A stretch of 64,000 nucleotides of DNA from JAJKIV01 sp036741775 (GTDB lineage Bacteria > Gemmatimonadota > Gemmatimonadetes > Gemmatimonadales > Gemmatimonadaceae), in NCBI GenBank assembly GCA_036741775.1, contig DAINRQ010000001.1, forward strand, positions 62,001 through 126,000. The letters run 5' to 3'. The notes beneath the pieces are model-generated. The model worked only from the letters and a program-made list of their open reading frames with translations. It was not told the DNA's origin and made no database searches. Made by a program: the position numbers and the translations under genes. Position 1 is the stretch's first letter. Each line of letters starts with the position of its first letter. Positions 9,556-17,658 of this stretch are shown here, piece after piece.

Positions 9556-12258
9556 ATGCGTGAAGTCCTGACCAGGCTGCGCGATTGGCTGCGTCGCGAC
9601 CGTCTCGACGCCGAGCTTCAGGAGGAACTGGCCTTTCATCGTGCTCAGCTCGAGCGCGATCGGCGGGCCGAGGGCGCCGCTCCCGACCTGGCAGCGTGGG
9701 CAGCCCATCGCCGGCTAGGCAATACGACGCGGACGACCGAGGACGCGCGCGAGCGATGGTCGCTCCCGTGGCTCGACCACCTGCAACAGGATGTGCGCTA
9801 CGCGTTACGCGGATTGCGGCGGTCGCCCGCCTTCGCCCTGCCCGTGATCCTCACGCTCGGACTCGGCATCGGCGCAAACGCCGCGATGTTCGGCGTCATC
9901 GATCGGCTCATGTTCCGCCCGGATCCCTACTTGCGCGATCCCGGCACCGTTGACCGAGTGTACCTCCAGATGGCCGGCGGTGCGCGAGATCATACCTCCC
10001 CGATCTTCCCGTACACGCGGTATCTCGACCTTCACCGCTGGTCGACGTCGTTCTCGCAGTACGCCGCATTCGTGGCGGCAACGCACGGTGTGGGAACGAG
10101 CAATGCCGCCCGCGAACGCGCCGTGCTCGGTGTCAGCGCGAGCTTCTTCGACTTCTTCGATGCTCGCCCGGTACTCGGCCGATTCTTCATCGCGGCCGAT
10201 GACAGGGTACCCACCGGCGCGAACGTCGCCATCCTGACCTTCGGCCTCTGGCAAACGGATTTCGGCGGAAGGAGCGACGTCCTCGGCGAATCCATCCAGG
10301 TCGGGAACGCCCAATACACGATCGTTGGTGTCGCGCCTGAGCATTTCGTCGGCGTTAGCGAAGGAACTTTGCCGGCTGTGTTCGTTCCCATCACGGCCTA
10401 CGCCACGAACCAGGGCGGGGGCGACAGCTCGGACTATTACGTCAAGTACAGCTGGGACTGGGTCGAGATGATCGTCCGCCGGAAGCCGGGCGTGACGCGC
10501 GTTGCGGCCACGGCCGACTTGAGCCGCGCCTTCCTGCGCAGCTGGAACGCCTCACGTCTCGTTCATCCGCGCTACGGTTCCGCCGAGGACGTGCGGCCGC
10601 GCGCGATCGCCGGGGCGTTACGAACCACTGCCGGACCGAATCCTGGGTTGGAGGCTCGAACGCTCCTCTGGGTGACTGGCGTCGCCGGCGTCGTGCTGTT
10701 CATCGCATGCGCCAACGTGGCAAATCTCTTTCTTGCCCGAGCAATGCGGCGACGGCGTGAGGTGGCGCTCCGGCGCGCACTCGGTGTCTCACGTGGTCGG
10801 CTCGCGGCGCAAGCCTTCACCGAGACGGCGGTGCTCTCGCTCCTCGGGTGCGCGACCGGCATCCTGATCGCGCAGTGGGGCGGATTTGGGCTCCGACGCC
10901 TGTTCTTCACGTCCACGACCCCATTCGATGTCATTGCCGACTGGCGCACCGTGGCCGTCGCGTCGATGGCGGCGCTCATCGCGGCCTTCGCGACCGGGAT
11001 CGCGCCCGTGCTTTTCGGCGGCCGAGATGACATCACCGGAGTCCTCAAGTCGGGCGCGCGCGCGGGGACCTACCAGCAGTCGTCCGCTCGGGCCGTGCTG
11101 CTCGTGCTGCAGGTAGCATTGTCGGTTGTACTTCTGGTCGGAGCCGGCCTGTTCATCCGGAGCCTGAGCAACGTGCGCGGATTGAGGCTCGGTTACGACA
11201 TCGCTCCCCTGTTGCTCGTGGAGTGGGAGCGCCGCGGTACGCCAATGGATTCGAGCGACCGAGTAGCGCTGCGCCACCGGTTGCTCGAGACCGCGCTTGC
11301 GCGAACCGACGTCGAGCGTGGGGCGTGGGTGAGCAGCGCGCCGTTCGCGCACGGGACGTCGACACTGATTCTGGACGTTCCGGGCGTCGATTCCGTGTCC
11401 CGCCTCGGGCGTTTCACGTACCAGATCGTGTCCTCCGACTATTTCGCTACGATGGACACACGCATCCTCCGCGGCCGGTCGTTCACCGACGCGGACCGTG
11501 TCGGTGTGCCGACCGTGGCCGTCGTGAGTGAAGCCATGGCGGCTCGCCTCTGGCCCGGGCAGGAGGCGTTAGGCAGGTGCCTTCGCTTCAGCTGGCGAAG
11601 CGCCCGCCCGGATACGATGCCCTGCACGACCGTCGTCGGCGTTGCCGAGAACGCGGTGCACGATCCCGTCGCCGACCTTCCGATGCGTTACTACCTGGCG
11701 GAGGGTCAGATCGACTTCGGAGCGACGTGGCTGCTGCTGCGGATGCGCCGCGACCCGGCCACAGCCGCCGAGGATGTGCGCGCGGCGCTGCAATCGGTGA
11801 TGCCCGGGAACGCGCTCGTGACGGTCCGCCCGGCGCGAGGACTGTTCGACGTCAAGCGACGCTCGTGGCTGGTGGGCGCGACTTTGTTCGTCGGGTTCGG
11901 CGCCCTCGCGCTTCTCGTCGCGGCGGTCGGACTGTACGGCGTGATCGCGTATACGGTCGCACAGCGAATGCACGAGCTGGGCGTGCGCATTGCGCTCGGC
12001 GCACAGGGGCGCGACGTCGTAGGGCTCGTCGTCGGCCAGGGCGCGCGGTTTGCCGCTACGGGACTGGCCGTGGGAGGCGCGCTGGCCGTCGTGGCCGGGC
12101 GCTGGGTGCAGCCGCTACTCTACCGGCAGTCCGCCGTCGATCCGACCGTGTTAGGCGGCGTAGCAATCCTGATGATTGTGGTCGCGCTGGTGGCGAGCGC
12201 GATGCCCGCCGTGAAAGCAATGCGCGCGGATCCGAACAGCGTGCTGCGGGCAGACTAG
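9556..12258 (+). CDS. ADOP-type ABC transporter permease (MacB/FtsX family), long form
   Basis: A 900-residue protein with the N-terminal cytoplasmic segment typical of acidobacterial duplicated orphan permeases (RLRDWLRRDRLDAELQEELAFHRAQLERD). It is followed by the first transmembrane segment (PAFALPVILTLGLGIGANAAMFGVID), a large periplasmic MacB-PCD domain, a four-helix FtsX block starting LLWVTGVAGVVLFIACANVANLFLARA, a second PCD domain and a second FtsX block to the end. No ATPase gene lies nearby, which is usual for ADOP. Likely role is coupling a separately encoded ATPase to export or envelope work; substrate unknown. An operator-like palindrome lies 70 bases upstream. Confidence 0.9.
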   Translation: MREVLTRLRDWLRRDRLDAELQEELAFHRAQLERDRRAEGAAPDLAAWAAHRRLGNTTRTTEDARERWSLPWLDHLQQDVRYALRGLRRSPAFALPVILTLGLGIGANAAMFGVIDRLMFRPDPYLRDPGTVDRVYLQMAGGARDHTSPIFPYTRYLDLHRWSTSFSQYAAFVAATHGVGTSNAARERAVLGVSASFFDFFDARPVLGRFFIAADDRVPTGANVAILTFGLWQTDFGGRSDVLGESIQVGNAQYTIVGVAPEHFVGVSEGTLPAVFVPITAYATNQGGGDSSDYYVKYSWDWVEMIVRRKPGVTRVAATADLSRAFLRSWNASRLVHPRYGSAEDVRPRAIAGALRTTAGPNPGLEARTLLWVTGVAGVVLFIACANVANLFLARAMRRRREVALRRALGVSRGRLAAQAFTETAVLSLLGCATGILIAQWGGFGLRRLFFTSTTPFDVIADWRTVAVASMAALIAAFATGIAPVLFGGRDDITGVLKSGARAGTYQQSSARAVLLVLQVALSVVLLVGAGLFIRSLSNVRGLRLGYDIAPLLLVEWERRGTPMDSSDRVALRHRLLETALARTDVERGAWVSSAPFAHGTSTLILDVPGVDSVSRLGRFTYQIVSSDYFATMDTRILRGRSFTDADRVGVPTVAVVSEAMAARLWPGQEALGRCLRFSWRSARPDTMPCTTVVGVAENAVHDPVADLPMRYYLAEGQIDFGATWLLLRMRRDPATAAEDVRAALQSVMPGNALVTVRPARGLFDVKRRSWLVGATLFVGFGALALLVAAVGLYGVIAYTVAQRMHELGVRIALGAQGRDVVGLVVGQGARFAATGLAVGGALAVVAGRWVQPLLYRQSAVDPTVLGGVAILMIVVALVASAMPAVKAMRADPNSVLRAD

Positions 12259-12340
12259 CCAGTGTGCTCCAGAGCGAGCTCGGGGGAAAGCACGTATCGC
12301 GGACGCCAGCGGCGGCGGATGACCCACTCGACGAATAGGC

Positions 12341-12370
12341 GACCGGGTAGCACCACGGCGCTACCCGGTC
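12341..12370. terminator. Hairpin between convergent genes
   Basis: GACCGGGTAGC (12341-12351) pairs perfectly with GCTACCCGGTC (12360-12370) across an 8-base loop. It lies between the converging genes ending at 12258 and 12393, so it probably serves as a bidirectional terminator. There is no long T run on either strand. Confidence 0.6.
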
Positions 12371-12392
12371 TCGTAGAGCTGCCATCTGCGTG

Positions 12393-13127
12393 TTACGCCC
12401 TCGCCAGAGTCTCGCCGAGTGCGTTCAATTTCTCCGACCAGTATTCCTTCAGCCGATTCGTCGTCGCCTTGTCGGGAAGCTTCGTATGCGCCACGGCAAC
12501 CGCGCTCTTGTCCTTCCCTTTCGGCGTGAACCAGACGGTGACGATGGTACCGTCGGGCCAGCCGAGACGTATTGCTTTCGGCGCTTTCGCCGTGCGCACC
12601 CTCACGCCTGACTCGTCGAGCCAGCGGCGGCGCGTGCCGGCATCGGCCCACGCGTCGAACAACGTCTCCACGGGCACATTGAACGTGCGCGATTTCCCGG
12701 CTTCATACGTGCCATCGCGGCGTTGCCCACGAGCGCGGAGCCCCTTGATGCGCTCGTAGCCGACCGCCACCGCCTGCGTCCACCACGGCGCGACCTTGTA
12801 GGTCCCGCTCACGAGGATCGCGATGTCGCGATGCGCCATCGTCGCGGCGTCGTGCTTGTCGAGCGTCTGCGTCCACTCCTCCCACGTGCGACCGGTCCTT
12901 TCCCGGATGACAGCGTCGCTCATTCCCGCGGCCGCGGCGTAGTCGATTTTCGCGGGTGCGGGTGCGGGCGTGGCGACGGCAGCGCGTGATGCGGGCGCCG
13001 CCGCCCTCTTGGTTGCCACGCGGCTGGGGGACTTCTTGAGCAGCTGCGTGCGGGCGGTGGTGTAGGACTCGCCCGTCTTCTTCATGCGCGTGCGCACGAG
13101 GCGCTTCAAGTCTTTCTCGCGAGGCAT
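12393..13127 (-). CDS. DUF4287 + SRPBCC (AHSA1-like) domain protein
   Basis: A 244-residue cytoplasmic protein starting at an ATG with GGGAG about nine bases upstream. It begins with a basic helical segment (MPREKDLKRLVRTRMKKTGE), then an Ala/Pro linker. A DUF4287-like helical domain follows (MSDAVIRERTGRTWEEWTQTLDKHD, with APWWTQAVAVGYERIKG). The C-terminal third is SRPBCC-like (FNVPVETLFDAWADAGTRRRWL, then IRLGWPDGTIVTVWFTPKGKDKSAVAVAHTKLP), ending in a helix that would close a ligand pocket. This fusion is seen in many soil bacteria; the ligand and role are unknown. Confidence 0.8.
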   Translation of the reverse strand: MPREKDLKRLVRTRMKKTGESYTTARTQLLKKSPSRVATKRAAAPASRAAVATPAPAPAKIDYAAAAGMSDAVIRERTGRTWEEWTQTLDKHDAATMAHRDIAILVSGTYKVAPWWTQAVAVGYERIKGLRARGQRRDGTYEAGKSRTFNVPVETLFDAWADAGTRRRWLDESGVRVRTAKAPKAIRLGWPDGTIVTVWFTPKGKDKSAVAVAHTKLPDKATTNRLKEYWSEKLNALGETLARA

Positions 13128-13525
13128 CGTCAGGTCTCCCTTGGGTACACCACGGGCATCTCCCCAGCAGCGCACCGCGGTGACGCAAAGGACCGACGTG
13201 CTCTCCGGGAGTGTGCCCCCCTTTGCCTCACATTGGACTCCGGCTGGGGCGGAGTCTCGAGAGGTTCGGCGTGGATGGTCGCCGGGACCACGATGCAATT
13301 CACTCGTGGTGGCGTCAAGCCGAGTCCACACGATGCCGGCGCAGACCTCGGGTCGTTAGGTGTTCGATTTGGGACACTCGGTCCCGACTCCGCACAGTCG
13401 ATGTTAGCGAATTGTGCGGCGGCAACGGGTAAGCTTATGCGTCGTAACAGGTTACCGACTCGGCGCGCACGGCACGGCTCTTCCGAAGGGCGGGACCGTT
13501 CGTCCCACTCCAATCGACACATCCC
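13128..13525. other. 398-bp intergenic region between divergent genes
   Basis: Separates the DUF4287/SRPBCC gene (minus) from the ADOP permease at 13526 (plus). It should hold both promoters, but I see no convincing -35/-10 pair. A small inverted repeat GGGAC-ACTCG-GTCCC lies near 13371-13385. No ORF here has coding character, and no Shine-Dalgarno sequence precedes the ATG at 13526. Confidence 0.5.
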
Positions 13526-16006
13526 ATGAGCTCCATTCGTCGGGACCTCGGCTTCGCCGCGCGTACGCTCATCAAGTCCCCGGTCTTCGCCCTCACCGCG
13601 CTCGCGACGATCGCGCTCGGCATCGGTGCGACGACCGCGATCTTCAGCATCGTGAACACGGTGCTGTTGCGACCGTTGCCGTACGCGCATCAGGACCGGC
13701 TCGCGTTCCTCACCAGCGATCTCACGGCGCGGAATGTCAACGACTTCGGGCTCCCACCCGGCGATTTCGCCGACGTTCAGCGCGAGATCCCCGCGTTCGA
13801 CGAGGCCGCCATGGTGTCGACGTTCCAGATTCCGCTCGTGGACGAACGTGGCGAGGCACAGATGCTTCGCGTGGGCAACGTCACGACGAACTTCTTCCGC
13901 ACACTCGGCGTTCGCGTCGCGTTAGGGCGGGATTTCGTCGACGCCGACGGGGCGCCTCTCCCGCCGCCCCCGCAGGGCGCCCCAGGGGCCGCGCCGCCAC
14001 CGCCTCCGCCCGCGACGACGATCCTGACACACGAGTTCTGGCAGCGCCATTTCGGCGGCGACCCGAACGTGATCGGGCGGAGCATGCAGTTCGGCAACCT
14101 CACCGCGGAAATCGTAGGTGTGCTTGAGCCCGGGATGCAGCTCTTCTGGTTCCAGGCAGCGAACATCGAGCCGCGCCCCGAGATGTACTGGGCGAACCGA
14201 ACGAACTTCGCCACCGCATCCAGGACCAACGCGGCGGGGCGGATCATCGCGCGGCTCGCCCCTGGAGCGTCGTTCACGACTGCACAGGCGCAGGCGAATA
14301 CGCTCGTCGCCGACCTCAAGAAGCGGTTCCCGATCAAGGAGACGGCGGGTGTTCGGTGGCGCGTCGAACCAATGCACCAGTATCTCGTGGCCAACACACG
14401 GCAGACGATTCTCACGTTGATGGGCGCGGTCGTGTTCGTGCTGCTCATCGCCTGTGCGAACGTGGCGAACCTGCTCCTGGTCCGGACCAGCGAGCGCTCG
14501 CGTGAGCTTGCCGTCCGTGCCGCCCTCGGTGGTAGTCGCGGCGTGCTGGTGCGTCAGATGCTGACCGAGAGCCTTCTCATCGCCGGTCTGGGGTCAGCGT
14601 TAGGCATCCTGCTGGCGTATGGCGCCATCGACTTGCTGAAAGTGATCGGGCCCGAAAACCTCCCGCGGTTGAGCGAGGTGTCGCTCGATCGGACGGTGCT
14701 CGGCTTCACGATGCTGGCGGCGGTGCTGTCGGCGGTGGTGTTCGGGATCGTGCCGGCGCTCCGCGCGTCCCGGGTCGATGTGGCCGACATCCTGCGAGCG
14801 GGCGGCCGGAGCCCCGCGCTCTCCGGCGCCGGCAAGTGGTTGCGCACGAGCGTGGTGACCGCGGCCGTGTCGCTCGCGTTCGTGCTGCTCGTCGGCTCCG
14901 GACTCATGATTCGCAGCTTCGTAGCGCTGCAGCGCTCCGATCCGGGGTTCGATGCGAACGGCGTCCTGACGTTCACCGTTGCGAACGTCAACGAGCAGTC
15001 GCCCGAGGCACACACGGCGGCGCGGCTGCGTATCCGTGACGCGCTCGCCGCCATCCCTGGCGTGACTGGCGTCTCCGCCGCGGGGTCGCTGCCGCTCGAT
15101 GGAACTCCCGGCAACGTCCGGTGGGGGCCTGAGGCCGCACTCAGCAACCCCGCCCTGTTCCAGCAGGCGGATCTGCGCCTCATCATGCCTGAATACTTCT
15201 CGGTGCTCCGAACGAAACTCATCGACGGGCGGGTCTTCGCCGATGCGGACAACGTTCCCGACCGGAATCTCGTGATCATCGACGATGTCTTCGCGGCAAA
15301 GGCGTTCCCCGGTGAGTCCGCGGTCGGCAAGCGGTTCTACGCGCGCGTCGCCGGCGACACGCCGACACCCTGGGAGGTCATCGGCGTCGTCAAGCACCAG
15401 CGGACGGTCTCGCTCTCGAGCGACGGCCGAGAGACGTTCTTCATGCCCGCGGCGCAGTTCGGGTTCGGCGCGAACCGGTGGATCGTGCGCGCCGGCGGCG
15501 ATCCGGCGCGGCTCGAGCCGCTCGCGCGGGCCGCGATCCGCGAGCTCGACCCGCGCTACGTGATGCATACCGTGCAGCCGTACAGCGCGCTCGTGGATGT
15601 GGCGCGCGGCCCGACGCGATTCGCGCTCGTCTGCATCGGCGCATTCGCGGCCGTGGCAGTCGTGTTGGCGCTCGTTGGACTGTACGGCGTGCTCGCGACC
15701 GTGGTGCGTCAGCGCACGGCGGAGATCGGCGTCCGCATGGCGTTCGGCGCGAACAGCCGGACCATTTTCCGGCTCGTCGTCGGCCAAGGGATGCGTCTTG
15801 CGGCGTTAGGCATCGCGATCGGGCTGTTCGCCGCGTTCGCCGTGACCCGGGTGATGCAGTCGATGCTGGTGGGCGTGAGCGCGACGGATCCGCTGACGTT
15901 CGTGGCGATCACGGCGCTGTTTGTCGCGGTCGCCATGCTGGCGTGCTGGATTCCGGCGCGCCGAGCGGCGCGGCTGGATCCGCTGGCAGCGCTCAGGGAG
16001 GAGTAA
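13526..16006 (+). CDS. ADOP/MacB-type ABC transporter permease with proline-rich insertion
   Basis: An 826-residue permease of the same family as the one at 9556 but without the long N-terminal cytoplasmic segment; it starts directly with RRDLGFAARTLIKSP and the first transmembrane helix. Two PCD plus FtsX halves follow (LMGAVVFVLLIACANVANLLLVR in the middle, then four helices ending WIPARRAARLDPLAALREE). In the first periplasmic domain, about residues 148-170, there is a proline-rich insertion (LPPPPQGAPG, then PPPPPP), unusual for the family. No ATPase is adjacent. A 44-bp palindrome follows the stop codon. Confidence 0.9.
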   Translation: MSSIRRDLGFAARTLIKSPVFALTALATIALGIGATTAIFSIVNTVLLRPLPYAHQDRLAFLTSDLTARNVNDFGLPPGDFADVQREIPAFDEAAMVSTFQIPLVDERGEAQMLRVGNVTTNFFRTLGVRVALGRDFVDADGAPLPPPPQGAPGAAPPPPPPATTILTHEFWQRHFGGDPNVIGRSMQFGNLTAEIVGVLEPGMQLFWFQAANIEPRPEMYWANRTNFATASRTNAAGRIIARLAPGASFTTAQAQANTLVADLKKRFPIKETAGVRWRVEPMHQYLVANTRQTILTLMGAVVFVLLIACANVANLLLVRTSERSRELAVRAALGGSRGVLVRQMLTESLLIAGLGSALGILLAYGAIDLLKVIGPENLPRLSEVSLDRTVLGFTMLAAVLSAVVFGIVPALRASRVDVADILRAGGRSPALSGAGKWLRTSVVTAAVSLAFVLLVGSGLMIRSFVALQRSDPGFDANGVLTFTVANVNEQSPEAHTAARLRIRDALAAIPGVTGVSAAGSLPLDGTPGNVRWGPEAALSNPALFQQADLRLIMPEYFSVLRTKLIDGRVFADADNVPDRNLVIIDDVFAAKAFPGESAVGKRFYARVAGDTPTPWEVIGVVKHQRTVSLSSDGRETFFMPAAQFGFGANRWIVRAGGDPARLEPLARAAIRELDPRYVMHTVQPYSALVDVARGPTRFALVCIGAFAAVAVVLALVGLYGVLATVVRQRTAEIGVRMAFGANSRTIFRLVVGQGMRLAALGIAIGLFAAFAVTRVMQSMLVGVSATDPLTFVAITALFVAVAMLACWIPARRAARLDPLAALREE

Positions 16007-16061
16007 ACCGCCCCCGTGGTGAAGCGGCGCACGGCCCTCACTCTGGTGGGCGTCGGAAACG

Positions 16062-16105
16062 AACGCACGGGGCTCTGGCCAGATCTGGCCAGAGCCCCGT
16101 GCGTT
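16062..16105. terminator. 44-bp perfect palindrome, likely bidirectional terminator
   Basis: Twenty-two base arms starting AACGCACGGGGCTCTGG are exactly self-complementary with no loop (centre between 16083 and 16084). It sits between the converging permease gene (ends 16006) and the lipoprotein gene (ends 16122). No T tract follows on either strand, so it would work by hairpin strength or with other factors. Confidence 0.7.
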
Positions 16106-16121
16106 GTCCCTCGGCGTCCGG

Positions 16122-17552
16122 CTACGGAATTTGCCAGCTGACGAGAACAGTCCCGCCATTCGCGACAGCCCCACCGACGACGACGTATGGCGGCGCCGAG
16201 GTGACTCCCGCGGCATACGACGTCTCGGCACCGGAGCCTGTGACCCCAAGCCCGCCCAGTCGAATCGGACCGGCGGCAACCGTGGGCGTCGCACCCGAGA
16301 GGTCGAGCTTCCACACCGTCGCCTGACGCTTGCCGTTGGGACCGCAACTCGCCCCGACGATCACGCCGGCGTTCGTCACATCCCTCGCACGCTGCGGGTT
16401 GCAGGAACTGCCCACGATGGGCAGCGGGGTGCCCTCGGTGGTCCACTCGCCGGAGCTCGCGTTGCGGTACCAGTAGACGGGAAGTCCAGCGCGCTCCCCC
16501 ACGACGACCGTGCCGTTGTCACTAATAGCGTACGCAATGCCGTCAAGCACGGTGGCCGGCTCCGTGGGGTTGTCCCACACGACGCCGGTCACAGACCCAT
16601 CGGCGAACGTTGATCGACCCACCATCTGGCCGCCCGTGGCGACATCGTAAGCCGCCGCTGCCTTCCCTGGGACCGTGTAGTAGACGGGCGCATCCCAGCT
16701 CCCGTTCGAGTAACGCCACAGCACCGGCCGATTGTTCGATTCGCGCTTCGACACCTGAATGGTCAGCCAGCCGCTCGCCAGCAGGGACCCGTCCGCACCG
16801 ACGGCTGTGCGGTTCGCGATCCCGTCGTTACCCCCACCCGGGAGCGGCTGACGCGTCCAGCTTCCGCCGAGTACGCGCTCCCATGCGACGGGCATGAAGT
16901 TCCCGTCCCGGCCTAACGCCATGGTCCCCGAGGGGTTGATGCCCCACGCCTGTCCGGGGCCAAGCGCAACGAGCTTCGCGCTGTGGCTGTCGTACACGAA
17001 CGCATCCCCCGCGCCGGCATAGCCGACGACGCTCACGATGTCGTTCGTCGCCTCGACCCGCATGTCCCCACCGATCGTCCCGGCGCCGAGGATCGTCGCC
17101 GTCGTCACCTCGAACTTCTCGGTGCCCACGCCCTTCTTCCCACCGATCAACGTCACGGTGATGTCCCAGAACGCCAGATCCGCGTCGGCCGACACCGTGA
17201 CGTTCGCGATGAGCTCGGATGAGCTGACGTACTGCACGCTGTTGGTCTTGATCTTCGCCGGATTGGCAACGCCGCCCCGCGACCATTCGGCCGTCGCACC
17301 CGCAGTAAACCCGGATCCGAGGATGCGCACGTTCAGGGTGGTATCGCGACGCGAGTATGCCGGCGACGCCGCGCTGACCGACGGCCCTCCACCCCCGGAC
17401 CCCTTGCCTAACGACAAGTGGCCGGCCGGGGCGACCGGCGCCGACGAATCACTGCACGCCGCGCCGAGGAGCGTGAGCGCCGTCGCGAGCAGGGGACGGG
17501 TGAACCCGCGCGCTCGTGCCGCAGGGTGAGGGTGGCGCACAGGGCGAATCAT
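16122..17552 (-). CDS. Lipoprotein with IPT-like and HAF-type repeats
   Basis: A 476-residue product. I chose the ATG at 17552, which has CGGAG seven bases upstream and opens a lipoprotein signal with lipobox GAAC after LLATALTLL. A Gly-rich linker is followed by an Ig/IPT-like segment (VRILGSGFTAGATAEW). The C-terminal two thirds carry repeated motifs such as GINPSGTMALG, AISDNGTVVVGE and VTNAGVIVGASCG, each followed by VWD/VWK-type strands. This is the pattern of extracellular HAF-repeat proteins, predicted beta-propellers of unknown function. It is the last gene of the minus-strand run from 22 kb and lies 106 bases behind the CHAT gene. Confidence 0.75.
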   Translation of the reverse strand: MIRPVRHPHPAARARGFTRPLLATALTLLGAACSDSSAPVAPAGHLSLGKGSGGGGPSVSAASPAYSRRDTTLNVRILGSGFTAGATAEWSRGGVANPAKIKTNSVQYVSSSELIANVTVSADADLAFWDITVTLIGGKKGVGTEKFEVTTATILGAGTIGGDMRVEATNDIVSVVGYAGAGDAFVYDSHSAKLVALGPGQAWGINPSGTMALGRDGNFMPVAWERVLGGSWTRQPLPGGGNDGIANRTAVGADGSLLASGWLTIQVSKRESNNRPVLWRYSNGSWDAPVYYTVPGKAAAAYDVATGGQMVGRSTFADGSVTGVVWDNPTEPATVLDGIAYAISDNGTVVVGERAGLPVYWYRNASSGEWTTEGTPLPIVGSSCNPQRARDVTNAGVIVGASCGPNGKRQATVWKLDLSGATPTVAAGPIRLGGLGVTGSGAETSYAAGVTSAPPYVVVGGAVANGGTVLVSWQIP

Positions 17553-17658
17553 CACGAGCTCCGAGAAGGAGAAGGTGGAAGCGAGGAAGACACGATGTGG
17601 GACCGCGACATGAATGACACGGCAGGACGCGCCGGTTTTGCGCGTTCGAGTGCGGCGC

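Noticed and set aside
14600..15787. 395-codon minus-strand frame inside the second permease
   Set aside because: Shadow frame; the plus strand is a well-recognised permease.
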